This document shows positions 18,606-29,505 of a DNA stretch of 64,000 bases, in pieces. The stretch comes from Paraburkholderia agricolaris (lineage in GTDB: Bacteria; Pseudomonadota; Gammaproteobacteria; Burkholderiales; Burkholderiaceae): contig NZ_QPER01000001.1 in assembly GCF_009455635.1 (NCBI RefSeq), positions 186,001 through 250,000 of the forward strand, written 5' to 3'. Under the pieces are notes generated by a model. That model saw only the letters and a list, made by a program, of their open reading frames with translations. It did not search any database and was not told where the DNA came from. A program made the position numbers and the translations under genes. How positions within the stretch are numbered: the first letter of the stretch is position 1; each line of letters opens with the position of its first letter.

Positions 18606-18915
18606 AGCCCATGCACAAGGAATTGTGCATGCCACAAGGCGATGCGTCCCCATCAAAAATGGGCACGCGGATTGCCACTCAAGTATGGGCTACCGGTGTT
18701 TTGCCGGTGGCCATCAGGTATCGATGCTTTCGATGCACACGTCTTACCCAGCCAGGCGCCGCGCGCCTGCAACGGACTTAAATGCCGTGACGCTGGGTGG
18801 GGCCTACGCCGCTGTTCCTGTGCGCTGAGTTACGCGCGCAAGAACGTGTTTGCCACGTTCGATGGCGGCATGTGGGGTCTGGTCAGGCTGCCGGGGACAG
18901 GTTGCGCCAGACGTG
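18606..18915 (+). ncRNA. Candidate structured RNA or long leader upstream of rlpA
   Basis: Between the promoter and rlpA lie many nested perfect inverted repeats. Block 1 is closed by AGCCCAT (18606-18612) with ATGGGCT (18685-18691) and encloses hairpins 18611-18630 (partly competing) and 18638-18676, the latter with about 15 pairs. ACCGG/CCGGT follows at 18692-18708. Block 2 is closed by ACCCAGC (18746-18752) with GCTGGGT (18792-18798) and encloses CAGGCGC/GCGCCTG (18753-18769) and ACGG/CCGT (18772-18788). Further hairpins run to GTCTGG/CCAGAC near 18905. No open frame here looks like a gene. It does not match tmRNA, RNase P RNA, 4.5S RNA or a riboswitch that I can recognise. Confidence 0.4.
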
Positions 18916-19071
18916 AAAATTAACCGTGCGGTAGCGGCTGTATGAGCCGCATCCGGGCTTTGACGTACTGCGCTTTTCCGCGCGGCGCGTTGTCGTCCAT
19001 TGCCGCCGGAGTCGCAGGCAACACGCTCAACTTTTCGCGTGATGCGGCTCGACAATTTGATTGCACGTCTT

Positions 19072-19674
19072 ATGAAAACTCGGTTATCCCGTGGTCTGGG
19101 GACTATTTTTGCCTTTTTTGTGCTGGCCGGTTGTGCTACGCCTCCGGGCGCGAACACCACGGCTGACAGCGGCGCTCCGCTGAGCACGAAGAAAGTGCAA
19201 GCAGGCTCCTTCGGCCCACAAGCTTTTGGCAGCGCGCCGGCCTCCGATGCCGCCGCCAAAAGCCCGTCACTGGCCGATGCCAAGCCGCTAACGGACGAAG
19301 GTTCGGACATTTCGGACTTTGAGCAAACCGGGCGCGCCTCGTGGTACGGCCGCGGCTTCCATGGCCGCCGCACCGCCAACGGTGAACGCTACGACATGCA
19401 CGCGCTTACGGCCGCGCATCGTACGTTGCCGCTTGGCTCGTATGTTCGCGTGACCAATCCGGCCACTTCGCGCTCGGTCGTCGTTCGTATCAACGACCGT
19501 GGCCCGTATGCGCGCGGCCGGGTGATCGACCTGTCGATGGCCGCCGCAACCGCGCTCGATATGCGCCATGCCGGTACGGCGCGCGTCAAGATTGAAGGAT
19601 TGACGCGGCAGGAAGCTCGCGCTGAGATGAATGAAACGCTGGCGTCGAACTCGGGTTCGAACGCGGACAAGTAA
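19072..19674 (+). CDS. rlpA: RlpA-like septal ring lipoprotein
   Basis: A 200-residue lipoprotein with signal ending FVLAGC (lipidated Cys). A low-complexity linker of about 75 residues is followed by the double-psi beta-barrel RlpA domain: GRASWYGRGFHGRRTANGE, AAHRTLPLGSYVRVTNP, VVRINDRGPY and RVIDLSMAAA, with the catalytic-type Asp in NDRGPY. RlpA proteins cleave denuded peptidoglycan strands at division sites. There is no C-terminal SPOR domain, so this is the short form. I use the ATG at 19072; an upstream ATG at 19042 would make an unusually long signal. A terminator follows. Confidence 0.85.
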   Translation: MKTRLSRGLGTIFAFFVLAGCATPPGANTTADSGAPLSTKKVQAGSFGPQAFGSAPASDAAAKSPSLADAKPLTDEGSDISDFEQTGRASWYGRGFHGRRTANGERYDMHALTAAHRTLPLGSYVRVTNPATSRSVVVRINDRGPYARGRVIDLSMAAATALDMRHAGTARVKIEGLTRQEARAEMNETLASNSGSNADK

Positions 19675-19757
19675 TTTAGTGGCTGCGCACGCGCCGCAAG
19701 CGCATTCGTAACGGCTGGCTGCACGGCGGCAGCGCATGTTGTGTCAGCCGAAAGATG

Positions 19758-19787
19758 AAGGGCCGCATCGCGCGGCCCTTTTCTTTT
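19758..19787 (+). terminator. Terminator of rlpA
   Basis: AAGGGCCGC (19758-19766) pairs with GCGGCCCTT (19772-19780), followed by TTCTTTT. Confidence 0.8.
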
Positions 19788-19889
19788 GCTCATCGACGGC
19801 AGTTGAATGCATGCAGCCGTGGGAGCCCTGCGATCATGGTTCGCGCTGCGAGCCCGATTTGCCAGCGGACATTCCTTCCTTCTCCCGCC

Positions 19890-20766
19890 TTATCCCTCGT
19901 CTTTCTTCAGCGCTAACGCGCGCGTGTAGAGCGCGTTGCGCGACGCTCCGGTGAGGGTCGCTGCGATTTTTGCCGCGCTGCTCACCGTCAATTCTTCCAG
20001 CAGGATGCCCAGCAACGCGTCGTGATCGTGTTCGCCGACGGCTTCCGGCTGTGCGCCTTCCACCACCAGAACGAACTCACCGCGTTGCCGGTTCGGATCG
20101 GCGGCGAGCCACGCTGGCCCTTCGGCCAGGGTGCCGCGGTGCAGCGCTTCATGTAACTTCGTCAATTCGCGTGCGATCAGCAGCTTGCGTTCGCCGCCGA
20201 ATGCGTCGGCCAATGCCTGCACCGTTTCGACGATCCGATGCGGCGCCTCGTAGAACACCATTGCATGAGGATGGTTCGCGAGCGGTTGCAGTGCGGCGGC
20301 GCGGGCTTTGGCCTTCGGCGGCAGGAAGCCGAGGAACGAGAACGTCGCGACCCAGTCGCCGGCCGCGCTCAAGGCGGTGGCGAGCGCGCTTGCGCCGGGC
20401 AGCGGAATCACCGGGAAACCGGCTTCGCGCACCGCGTCGACGAGTTTCGCGCCGGGGTCCGAGATGCCCGGCGTGCCCGCATCGGATACGTAGGCCACCC
20501 GTTCGCCCGCTTGCAGATGCTCGATCAGGCGCAGCGCCGCGGTCCGCTCGTTGTGCTGATGAACCGCGACGAGTGGTTTCGAGATGCCGTAGCGCGCGAG
20601 TAGCTGGCCTGTGTTGCGGGTGTCTTCGGCGGCGATGCGATCCACCAGTCCGAGTACATGCAACGCACGCAGCGTCACGTCGGCGATGTTGCCGATCGGC
20701 GTGGCCACCACATAAAGCGCGGCGGCAGGGTACTGCTGCCCTTGCGCGAGTTCGGAGAGAGGAGTC

Positions 20767-20768
<2 letters not shown>
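19890..20768 (-). CDS. rsmI: 16S rRNA (cytidine1402-2'-O)-methyltransferase RsmI
   Basis: A 292-residue SAM-dependent methyltransferase of the tetrapyrrole-methylase fold. [52 protein letters not shown] and [12 protein letters not shown] are the RsmI signature blocks. It 2'-O-methylates C1402 in the ribosomal P site together with RsmH. The ATG at 20768 is chosen because homologs begin just before these motifs; a longer frame upstream lacks family similarity. The gene is divergent from yraN and their start codons overlap. The E. coli homolog yraL occupies the same place. Confidence 0.95.
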
Positions 20769-21944
<1,176 letters not shown>

Positions 21945-21970
21945 GATTGATTCCGAAGGAGAGCTAGTTG

Positions 21971-22762
21971 ATGAGCGTATTCCGCGTCAAGAAGACACTG
22001 GTGAGAACCGTGCTGGTGGTTGGGTTCGCGGCGGGATTGTCCGCGACGTTGCAGGGTTGCTTTCTGGCCGTCGCCGGGGCGGCGGGCGGCGGCGCGCTGG
22101 TGGCAACCGACCGGCGCACGCTCGGCGCGCAGACCGAGGATCGTGAATTGCAGGTGAAGGCGCTGTCGCAGATCAGCCAGAACTTGCCCGACAACGCGCA
22201 CGTCAACGTGACGGTGTTCAATCGCCGTGTGCTGCTGACGGGTGAGGTGGCCGGGGACGTGTCGAAGCAGCGGGCGGAGACCATCGTGCGTGGCTTGAAT
22301 AACGTCAACACGATCGTTAACGAACTGGCGATCATGCCGGCCAGCTCGTTCTCGTCGCGTACCAATGACACGTACCTGGAAACGCGCGTCAAGACTGCGC
22401 TGATCGCCGAGAAGAACATTTCGGCGAACAACTTCAAGGTCGTGGCCGAGCGCGGCTCGGTGTATCTGATGGGCCTCGTCACCATGGACGAAGGCAATCG
22501 CGGCGCCGACGTTGCGAGCCGCGTGCCAGGCGTGGTGCAGGTTGTGAAGGTGTTCCAGTACATCCAGCCGCAGGAAGCGGCCGCGGCTGCCGCGGCGGCC
22601 AGCACGCCGGCAGTTGCTGCGCAGCCGGACGCGAATGCGCCGACCGTCGGTGCGATTCCTGACTCATCGGTGAGCGCGCGTCCGCTCGAGCAGCAGGCGC
22701 CGGCGCCGGTCAGCAATTCGAACTCGGTGCATCCGGGTAATCCGGCGGCGACGACACCATGA
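21971..22762 (+). CDS. BON-domain outer-membrane lipoprotein, DolP-like
   Basis: A 263-residue lipoprotein with signal ending LQGC. Two BON domains follow: roughly residues 55-115 (DRELQVKALSQI, VNVTVFNRRVLLTGEV) and 130-200 (TYLETRVKTALIAEKN, FKVVAERGSVYLMGLV). A long Ala/Pro-rich tail of about 60 residues is absent from E. coli DolP (YraP) and looks disordered. DolP supports outer-membrane integrity and BAM function. The ATG at 21971 has GAAGGAGAG nearby; TTG at 21968 is less likely. Its stop overlaps the next gene (ATGA at 22759-22762). Confidence 0.88.
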   Translation: MSVFRVKKTLVRTVLVVGFAAGLSATLQGCFLAVAGAAGGGALVATDRRTLGAQTEDRELQVKALSQISQNLPDNAHVNVTVFNRRVLLTGEVAGDVSKQRAETIVRGLNNVNTIVNELAIMPASSFSSRTNDTYLETRVKTALIAEKNISANNFKVVAERGSVYLMGLVTMDEGNRGADVASRVPGVVQVVKVFQYIQPQEAAAAAAAASTPAVAAQPDANAPTVGAIPDSSVSARPLEQQAPAPVSNSNSVHPGNPAATTP

Positions 22763-23109
22763 AGCGGCGCATTGCTTTCATTGCCGCGATGTTGACGGTT
22801 AGCGCATTGGGCAGCGCGCTTGCGTCTTCAGCGCATGCAGCCGATGCGCCGCGCGGTCAGATCGTTGCGAACTCGAATGCCTGCATGGGATGTCACGCGG
22901 TGGACCGCAAGCTGGTCGGCCCGTCGTTCCAGCAGATCGCTGCAAAGTACAAGGGTGATGCGCAGGCGCCGGCGAAATTGGCGCGCAAGGTGAAAGATGG
23001 CGGCTCCGGCGTGTGGGGCATGATTCCGATGCCCGCGCATCAATCGATGAGCGATGCGGATATCCGCACGGTAGTGGATTGGGTGCTGGCTGGCGCACCG
23101 TCCAAGTGA
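22759..23109 (+). CDS. Class I cytochrome c
   Basis: A 116-residue periplasmic cytochrome. A signal peptide ending SAHA is followed by the heme-attachment site CMGCH (residues 42-46), and M91 in GMIPMPAH is the likely distal ligand. It resembles cytochrome c551/c552 of about 85 mature residues, a small electron carrier to oxidases or peroxidases. Start overlaps the DolP-like stop, so it is cotranscribed with it. Confidence 0.93.
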   Translation: MKRRIAFIAAMLTVSALGSALASSAHAADAPRGQIVANSNACMGCHAVDRKLVGPSFQQIAAKYKGDAQAPAKLARKVKDGGSGVWGMIPMPAHQSMSDADIRTVVDWVLAGAPSK

Positions 23110-23179
23110 TGTTTTGCCACGCGTTTTGCCGCCGGGTTTTACCCCCGCGGGGGCTTGGCAAAACGCAAAATGCCTGTGC

Positions 23180-23185
23180 TAGAAT
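23180..23185 (+). promoter_or_regulatory. Extended -10 element of the tRNA-Ala gene
   Basis: TAGAAT (23180-23185) preceded by TGC forms an extended -10, placing the start near 23192, a few bases before the tRNA. Confidence 0.45.
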
Positions 23186-23197
23186 TGTTTGCACGTT

Positions 23198-23273
<76 letters not shown>

Positions 23274-23307
23274 AAGATCACATCCAAGGTTGTCTACGAA
23301 AGTCCGG

Positions 23308-23342
23308 AAACCCCGCAGCCGAAAGGCTCGCGGGGTTTTTTA
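23308..23342 (+). terminator. Terminator after tRNA-Ala
   Basis: AAACCCCGC plus AGCC pairs with GGCT plus GCGGGGTTT (one bulged C), GAAA loop, followed by a T run. Confidence 0.85.
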
Positions 23343-23418
23343 TTTCCAGCGAAGCGCAAACGCATCCATCACCCCCGGAAGAGATGTCGTGAATGGATGT
23401 CGTGAACGCGACCCACCT

Positions 23419-24369
23419 CTACTCCCGAAACTCCACCCCATCCAAGCGCCTCAACTGCGCAATGTCGCGAAGCGGCGGCGCACCGAAGTGCCGGCTATAT
23501 TCGCGACTGAACTGCGAGGGGCTGTCATACCCGACCCGGATCGCCACCGACCCGACATCTCCAGTCTGCCGGAGCAGCAATCTGCGGGCTTCGTGTAGCC
23601 GCAACTGCTTCTGATACTGCAGCGGAGTCAGCGTCGTGACGTTCTTGAAGTGATGATGGAGCGACGACACGCTCATGTTCACCGCCTGTGCCAGCGTCTC
23701 CATTCGCAAAAGCTCGGTGTAGTGCGTCTGGATCCACTCGATCGCCCGCGCGATCCGGTAGGTCTGACTCCCGTTCACCGCAACGTGCCGCAGCCGTTTT
23801 CCCTGCTCGCTCGTCATCAGCCGGTAGAGCAATTCCTTTTCGATGAGCGGTGCGAGTACGGGAATGTCACCCGGAGTATCGAGCAATCGTACTAGCCGCA
23901 ATGCCGCGTCGAAAACCGGTGCCGACAACGAGCCCACGGCGATGCCTTCGCCTGCCGATGCGGCATCCGGTTCGGGCAGACGTAACTGCGTTGCCAGTTC
24001 GACGATGCGCTGTGGATCGAGTGTGAACTTCACGCACAGATAAGGCGCGTCGGGCGACGCCCGCGTCACCTGCGACATCACCGGCAGATCGACCGACGTC
24101 ACGAGGCAATGCAGATGATCGTAGACGTACGCCTGCCCCGCGACCATGACCCGCTTGGCGCCCTGCGCCGCGAACACGAATGCGGAGCTCGTCACGCCGC
24201 AGCCGAGATCCACAGGCTGTGAGTAGCGATAGAACGTCAGCGACGGAATCGCCGTCTGGTGGGTGCCGTCGGTTGGCGCGAAGCGGCTGATGAGCGCGGC
24301 GAGTTCGCAGCGCGCCGCTTCGCGTGCTGCCGAAGGATCGAGCCGGGAAGAGTGCTGTTTCATGCGCAT
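23419..24369 (-). CDS. AraC family transcriptional regulator
   Basis: A 316-residue regulator. The N-terminal two-thirds matches the AraC N-terminal cupin-like family ([35 protein letters not shown]). The C-terminal hundred residues hold both helix-turn-helix motifs: [20 protein letters not shown] and [21 protein letters not shown] take the ATG at 24369; another at 24363 is possible. The gene is divergent from a two-subunit molybdenum hydroxylase and a 21-bp-period direct repeat lies between them, so it probably controls that operon. Confidence 0.9.
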   Translation of the reverse strand: MRMKQHSSRLDPSAAREAARCELAALISRFAPTDGTHQTAIPSLTFYRYSQPVDLGCGVTSSAFVFAAQGAKRVMVAGQAYVYDHLHCLVTSVDLPVMSQVTRASPDAPYLCVKFTLDPQRIVELATQLRLPEPDAASAGEGIAVGSLSAPVFDAALRLVRLLDTPGDIPVLAPLIEKELLYRLMTSEQGKRLRHVAVNGSQTYRIARAIEWIQTHYTELLRMETLAQAVNMSVSSLHHHFKNVTTLTPLQYQKQLRLHEARRLLLRQTGDVGSVAIRVGYDSPSQFSREYSRHFGAPPLRDIAQLRRLDGVEFRE

Positions 24370-24433
24370 GGAAATCCGTGGACGGAATCGAGCATACCCA
24401 ACTGCTGCCAGGCAAGCGCGGCCTGCCTGTTGG

Positions 24434-24468
24434 ATTTGCAGCATTGTTCAATAAATTTGCAGGATTGT
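24434..24468. promoter_or_regulatory. Direct repeat, probable AraC-type operator
   Basis: ATTTGCAGCATTGT (24434-24447) recurs as ATTTGCAGGATTGT (24455-24468): 13 of 14 bases equal, start-to-start distance 21 bp, two helical turns. AraC proteins bind such tandem half-sites. Confidence 0.6.
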
Positions 24469-24549
24469 GTAAGCGCAACGGCAGGCGCCGGGTACACACT
24501 GCCGCGTACACCCGGCGCCAAGTCCGGGCTTTCCCCACGGAGAGGTTCC

Positions 24550-25011
24550 ATGTCTACATCGTTTGTCCTCAACGGCAAGAACGTTACGGTCGATGCCGAT
24601 CCCACCACGCCGCTCCTTTGGGCAATCCGCGAGGACGCGGGCCTGCACGGCACCAAGTTCGGCTGCGGCATGGCGCAATGCGGCGCCTGCACGGTTCATC
24701 TGGAAGGCGAGGCCACCCGTTCGTGCGTGCTGCCGATCGCGGCGATTGCCGGCAAGCGCATCACGACCATCGAAGGCATCGAAAGCCGGCCCGCCAAAGC
24801 TATCCAGGCCGCCTGGGTCAAGCTGCAGGTGCCGCAGTGCGGGTACTGTCAGTCCGGACAGATCATGTCCGCGACAGCCTTGCTCGAACATAATGCCACG
24901 CCCACTGACGCCGACATCGACGCCGCGATGAACGGCAACATCTGCCGCTGTGCTACCTATACCCGCATCCGCGCGGCCATCCACGAAGCCGCTGCCACCC
25001 TGAAGGCCTGA
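24550..25011 (+). CDS. (2Fe-2S) subunit of a xanthine-dehydrogenase-family enzyme
   Basis: A 153-residue electron-transfer subunit. The plant-type cluster ligands are C39, C44, C47 and C59; the second cluster is held by C97, C100, C132 and C134 (CGYC and CRC). This layout is that of IorA, the small subunit of isoquinoline 1-oxidoreductase, and of related aldehyde oxidases. It starts two bases ahead of a tight operon with the molybdopterin subunit. Electrons presumably pass to a cytochrome or another acceptor since no FAD subunit is encoded. Confidence 0.93.
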   Translation: MSTSFVLNGKNVTVDADPTTPLLWAIREDAGLHGTKFGCGMAQCGACTVHLEGEATRSCVLPIAAIAGKRITTIEGIESRPAKAIQAAWVKLQVPQCGYCQSGQIMSATALLEHNATPTDADIDAAMNGNICRCATYTRIRAAIHEAAATLKA

Positions 25012-25013
25012 CC

Positions 25014-27224
25014 ATGACGACCGATCTCGATCTCAAGGATGCGGTACGCCCGTCGCGCCGGACCTTCCTGAAAGCAGCCGGCGCCGTCGCGGCAGTCGGT
25101 CTTACCATCGGCTTCGAATGGGCGGGCACGGGCCGCCGCGCGCTCGCCGCCACCATGCCCGACGCGACGTTCGCGCCCAATGCGTTCCTGCGCGTTGCGC
25201 CGGACAACAGCGTCACGGTCATCGCGAAGCACGTCGAGATGGGCCAGGGCGCGTACACCGGTATCGCAACGATCGTCGCGGAAGAGCTGGATGCGAACTG
25301 GCAGGACGTGCGTGTCGAAAGCGCGCCCGCCGATGCGAAGCGCTACGCGAATCTGGCGTTCGGCACGATCCAGGGTACGGGCGGCAGCTCGGCGATGGCC
25401 AACTCGTGGATGCAATTGCGCGAAGCCGGCGCGAAAGCGCGCGCGATGCTGGTCTCCGCCGCCGCCGCGCAGTGGCAGGTGCCCGCGTCCGAGCTGACAA
25501 CGCGCGACGGCAGCGTTCATCACGCGGCCACTGACCGGACCGCGACCTACGGCTCGCTCGCGTCGGCCGCGGCCCGCTTGCCGGTGCCGGACACGGTCAC
25601 GCTCAAGTCGCCGAAAGATTTTCGTTTGATCGGCCAGCAGTTGCCGCGCGTCGATGTGCCAGCGAAAACCAACGGCACCGCGCAGTTCACGCTCGACGTG
25701 ACGTTCCCCGGCATGCTGGTGGCGCTGCTGCAGCGTCCGCCGCTCTTCGGTGCGACGGTCAAGTCATTCGATGCATCAGCCGCGAAAGCGGTGCCCGGCG
25801 TCGTCTCGGTCGTGCAGGTGCCGGGTGGCGTCGCGGTGGCCGCGAAGGGCTTCTGGGCGGCGAAGCAGGGCCGCGACGCGCTGAAGATCGAATGGGACGA
25901 TTCGGCGGCCGAAAAGCGCAGCTCGGACGCGATCATGGCCGAATACCGGAAGCTCGCCGAGCAGCCCGGCGCATCCGCCCGCAAGGACGGCGATGCGACG
26001 CACGCAATCGCGGGCGCGGCGAAGAAAATCTCGGCCACGTATACGTTCCCGTACCTCGCTCACGCACCGATGGAGCCGCTCGACGCCGTCGTCAAGCTCA
26101 CCGCCGACAGTTGCGAGATCTGGGCCGGCGACCAGTTTCAGACCGTCGACCAGGGCAACGCCGCGCGCACGGCCGGGCTCGATCCGCAGCAGGTGAAGAT
26201 TCACACGCTGTATGCGGGCGGCAGCTTCGGGCGGCGCGCGAACACACGCTCGGACTATATCGTCGAGGCCGTGTCGATCGCGAAGGCGCTGGGTGCGAAC
26301 GGCACGCCGGTCAAACTGCAGTGGACCCGTGAGGACGACATCCACGGTGGTCTCTACCGGCCGATGTACTTCCACAAGCTCGACGCGGGCCTCACCGCCG
26401 ACGGCAAGCTGGTGGGCTGGCGGCACCGGATTGTCGGTCAGTCGATCCTCGCCGGCACGCCGTTCGCCAGCGTGATGGTCAAGAACGGGATCGACTCGAC
26501 GTCTGTCGAAGGGGCCGCTAACGTTGCCTACGCGATTCCGAACATCTCGGTCGAACTGACGACTACGCAGACCGGTGTGCCCGTGTTGTGGTGGCGGGTG
26601 GTCGGCAGCTCGCACACGGCATTTGCGGTCGAGGCGTTCATCGACGAAGCCGCGCACGCGGCAGGCAAGGATCCGTTCGCTTTCCGCCGCGATCTGCTCG
26701 CGCATGAACCGCGCATGCGGGGCGTGCTCGAACTCGCCGCGCAGAAAGCGGGCTGGGACCCGGCCAAACCGTTGCCGAAAGGCCGCGGGCGCGGCATCGC
26801 GGTGGCCGAGGCGTTCAACACGTTTGTTGCGCAAGTCGCGGAGGTTTCCGTCGACAAGGACGGTAACGTGAAGGTGGAGCGCGTCGTCTGTGCGGTGGAT
26901 TGCGGCACGCCGATCAATCCGGATGTTATCGCGGCACAGATGGAAGGCGGCATCGGCTTCGGCTTAGGCGCGGTGTTACACAGCGCGATTACGCTGAAGG
27001 ACGGCAAGGTCGAGCAGAACAACTTCGACGGCTATCAGGTGCTGCGGTTCGCCGAGATGCCCAAGGTTGAGGTGCATATCGTGCAGTCTGGCGAAGCACC
27101 GACGGGTGTCGGCGAGCCGGGTGTCGCCCCGGTCGGGCCGGCGGTGGCGAACGCGATCTTCGCCGCCACCGGCAGGCGGATTCAGTCGCTGCCGTTTCCT
27201 GCCGCTGCAGAAAAAAGCGCCTGA
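25014..27224 (+). CDS. Molybdopterin-binding subunit of a xanthine-dehydrogenase-family enzyme
   Basis: A 736-residue catalytic subunit. A twin-arginine signal (PSRRTFLKAAG) indicates export to the periplasm with the small subunit. The body carries the aldehyde-oxidase/IorB pattern, with molybdenum-cofactor motifs such as VEMGQGAYTG, GGSFGRRA and the C-terminal GVGEPG, whose Glu is the likely catalytic base. It hydroxylates an N-heterocycle or oxidises an aldehyde. Isoquinoline 1-oxidoreductase is the nearest named relative I can suggest; the true substrate is open. Regulated probably by the divergent AraC protein. Confidence 0.9.
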   Translation: MTTDLDLKDAVRPSRRTFLKAAGAVAAVGLTIGFEWAGTGRRALAATMPDATFAPNAFLRVAPDNSVTVIAKHVEMGQGAYTGIATIVAEELDANWQDVRVESAPADAKRYANLAFGTIQGTGGSSAMANSWMQLREAGAKARAMLVSAAAAQWQVPASELTTRDGSVHHAATDRTATYGSLASAAARLPVPDTVTLKSPKDFRLIGQQLPRVDVPAKTNGTAQFTLDVTFPGMLVALLQRPPLFGATVKSFDASAAKAVPGVVSVVQVPGGVAVAAKGFWAAKQGRDALKIEWDDSAAEKRSSDAIMAEYRKLAEQPGASARKDGDATHAIAGAAKKISATYTFPYLAHAPMEPLDAVVKLTADSCEIWAGDQFQTVDQGNAARTAGLDPQQVKIHTLYAGGSFGRRANTRSDYIVEAVSIAKALGANGTPVKLQWTREDDIHGGLYRPMYFHKLDAGLTADGKLVGWRHRIVGQSILAGTPFASVMVKNGIDSTSVEGAANVAYAIPNISVELTTTQTGVPVLWWRVVGSSHTAFAVEAFIDEAAHAAGKDPFAFRRDLLAHEPRMRGVLELAAQKAGWDPAKPLPKGRGRGIAVAEAFNTFVAQVAEVSVDKDGNVKVERVVCAVDCGTPINPDVIAAQMEGGIGFGLGAVLHSAITLKDGKVEQNNFDGYQVLRFAEMPKVEVHIVQSGEAPTGVGEPGVAPVGPAVANAIFAATGRRIQSLPFPAAAEKSA

Positions 27225-27263
27225 CCGGCCGGCGCGAAGACGACGCGCCGAGTCGTGATGAAC

Positions 27264-27296
27264 TGCGCTTCCCGCGTGCTTGTCATGCGGGAAGCG
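27264..27296 (+). terminator. Hairpin after the hydroxylase operon
   Basis: GCGCTTCCCGC (27264-27274) pairs with GCGGGAAGCGC (27286-27296). No T run follows in either direction, so it may act with rho or as a barrier between convergent genes. Confidence 0.5.
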
Positions 27297-27311
27297 CGGT
27301 ACTTTCATGAA

Positions 27312-29042
27312 TCAGAACTTATCCCACCCGTCATCCGCACCCACAGTAGCAAGCGCGGCAACCGGTGCAATCGGTGCAACTGACGCAGCCCGCACAACGC
27401 GCTTAGGGGCAACCGCAACCTCGCGCCGCGGCGCTTCCCGCCGAACCGGCGCAGCCGCTGCAGTCGCTACCGTGTGCGGCGCGTCCTTCACCTGAAAAAA
27501 CGCCACGGCTTCATTCAATTGCTGCCCCTGGTCTTCCATCGACCGCGAAGCCGCCGCGGCCTCTTCCACCAGCGCTGCATTCTGCTGCGTGACGTTGTCC
27601 ATCTGGGTAATCGCGAGATTGACCTGTTCGATCCCACGGCTCTGTTCAACGGATGCCGCTGCAATCTCCGACATGATGTCGGTCACGCGCGCCACCGCCT
27701 GAGTCACTTCGGCCATCGTCTTGCCCGCTTCGCCGGCAAGCGCCGAGCCATCGCGGATCCTGTCCACCGAGGTGGCGATCAGATCCTTGATCTCCTTTGC
27801 CGCGCTCGATGAACGTTGCGCGAGGCTTCTGACTTCGCTTGCGACCACCGCGAAACCCCGCCCTTGTTCGCCCGCCCGCGCGGCTTCGACGGCCGCGTTC
27901 AGCGCGAGGATGTTCGTCTGGAACGCAATGCCTTCGATGATGCCCGTGATGTCCGCGATCTTGGTCGAGCTGTCGCTGATCTCGTGCATCGTGCTCACCA
28001 CCTGACCGACCACCTCGCTACCCTTTTGCGCCACCGACGATGCATTCGCCGCCAGCGTGCTGCCTTGCTGCGCGTTGTCGGCATTCTGCTTAACGGTGGA
28101 GGTGAGTTCCTCCATGCTCGAAGCGGTCTCCTGCAACGACGCGGCCTGCTGCTCGGTACGCTGACTCAGATCCATATTGCCCGCCGCAATCTGGCGCGCC
28201 GCGCCGGCGATGCTGGTGCTGCTGTCACGCACGCGTCCGACGATCGCCGTCAGCCGTTCGTTCATCTCGCGCAGGGCGCTCAGCAGCTTGCTGGTTTCGT
28301 CGCGGCCGTCGACGGTGATCTGCGTGCGCAGATCGCCTTCCGATACGGTGCGCGCGACATCGATCGCAAAACGCAGCGGTCCGGTCACGGCGCGCGTGAT
28401 CATCACGCACGAGCCGACGGCGAGCCCCAGCGCGATGAGGCAGATCGCGATCAGCATGTTGCGCTGGCTTTCGTAGTGCGCCGTGTATTCGTTGACCAGT
28501 TGTTCCTGGCGTGAACGTGTGTAGTCGGCATACGCATCGGTCGCGCGAATCAGCTTGGCGAGCAGCGGGCGGCAATGCGTATCCATCTCGACGATCGCCT
28601 CGTCTTTCTTGTTGGTGAGCGCAAGATTGACGATGTTGAGGGCCACCGGACCATAATCCGCTTCGACCCGGCTGATCTCCGCGACGAGGCTGCGTGCTTT
28701 ATCCGACGTATCGGTCGCGTTCGCGGTCATGTCGTTGAGCTTTTTCAGGTCGGCTGCCACGTCTTCGTGCGCGCGTGTCACATCGGCTTTTTCTATTTCG
28801 AGGTCCTGAGGGGTGGTGACAAGCACAAGGTTGCGTGCCGCGATCGCCCTGCGGTCGACGGCGGTTCGAACCTGCACGACCATGTCGGCGCGTGCGTTGA
28901 TGCCATGTACAAAGTTGGTAAACCCATCGGTCGAATCGCTTAGCGCTTTCAGGGAAAGGCCGGAAACCGCGACGACAATGAGCGACAGCATGCCGAAGCC
29001 GCCGATGAGTTTGGTCTTGATGGTGAGGTTTTTTAATGACAC
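27312..29042 (-). CDS. Methyl-accepting chemotaxis protein
   Basis: A 576-residue transmembrane chemoreceptor. TM1 spans residues 13-33, a four-helix-bundle periplasmic sensor (about 35-185) follows, TM2 near 190-212, then HAMP and the signalling hairpin. The tip reads [23 protein letters not shown] without error, flanked by methylation helices. The C-terminal tail is Ala/Pro/Arg-rich and ends DDGWDKF, not the NWETF CheR-docking pentapeptide. The start is GTG at 29042 with GGAGA upstream. Ligand unknown. Confidence 0.93.
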   Translation of the reverse strand: MSLKNLTIKTKLIGGFGMLSLIVVAVSGLSLKALSDSTDGFTNFVHGINARADMVVQVRTAVDRRAIAARNLVLVTTPQDLEIEKADVTRAHEDVAADLKKLNDMTANATDTSDKARSLVAEISRVEADYGPVALNIVNLALTNKKDEAIVEMDTHCRPLLAKLIRATDAYADYTRSRQEQLVNEYTAHYESQRNMLIAICLIALGLAVGSCVMITRAVTGPLRFAIDVARTVSEGDLRTQITVDGRDETSKLLSALREMNERLTAIVGRVRDSSTSIAGAARQIAAGNMDLSQRTEQQAASLQETASSMEELTSTVKQNADNAQQGSTLAANASSVAQKGSEVVGQVVSTMHEISDSSTKIADITGIIEGIAFQTNILALNAAVEAARAGEQGRGFAVVASEVRSLAQRSSSAAKEIKDLIATSVDRIRDGSALAGEAGKTMAEVTQAVARVTDIMSEIAAASVEQSRGIEQVNLAITQMDNVTQQNAALVEEAAAASRSMEDQGQQLNEAVAFFQVKDAPHTVATAAAAPVRREAPRREVAVAPKRVVRAASVAPIAPVAALATVGADDGWDKF

Positions 29043-29505
29043 GTTTTTTCTCCAATAACGAAACGTTGAAGTGTTCGTAATGGACTCTCAGGTCCGAGCA
29101 TGGGAGCGTCTATCTGACTGCCGTTCATGCCGGCAGCCCCGCGCGGTTTCTCCTTTGTGCCTCCCATAAGACGCCTCACGAAAGCGCGTCGAACGTCGGG
29201 CAACAAATGGGTATCCCATTTACCGGTTATCGGACCGGATTCTCATGACCTGAAGGAATTGCGGGTATTCCTCTACTAAATTTGCATGCGATGCACGAAG
29301 AACGGGCCTTCTTGCATGGTTTTAAGTGTATTTAGGCATGTGATGAAAACATTAATCTTTCATTATCATTTCATTTGCAGACGTATCCCATTGAAGCAAT
29401 GGAGGTCTGGTCAGCAGCAAGCAACAAAAATAACTTGAACCGGCGAGCTGCCCTGGATATGATTGAGCAATCACTCATTTATTATTTGTAGCCAGAACAG
29501 CCCGT
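29043..29505. other. Divergent intergenic region between chemoreceptor and TetR genes
   Basis: About 460 bases, AT-rich in its right half, without a gene. It contains a palindrome AAATGGG-TAT-CCCATTT (29206-29222) and, next to the TetR gene, the dyad listed separately. Promoters of both genes must lie here. Confidence 0.45.
29464..29477. promoter_or_regulatory. Operator-like dyad upstream of the TetR gene
   Basis: TGAGCAA-TCACTCA: the half-sites TGAGCAA and TGAGTGA (inverted) abut. The same two half-sites recur at 30106-30123 before the SDR gene, pointing to one regulator, probably the TetR protein encoded between them. Confidence 0.55.

Noticed and set aside
18602..18781. Plus-strand frame starting MQPMHKELCMPQGD in the structured region
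   Set aside because: No ribosome site, irregular composition, and it runs through strong inverted repeats; a non-coding role is more likely.
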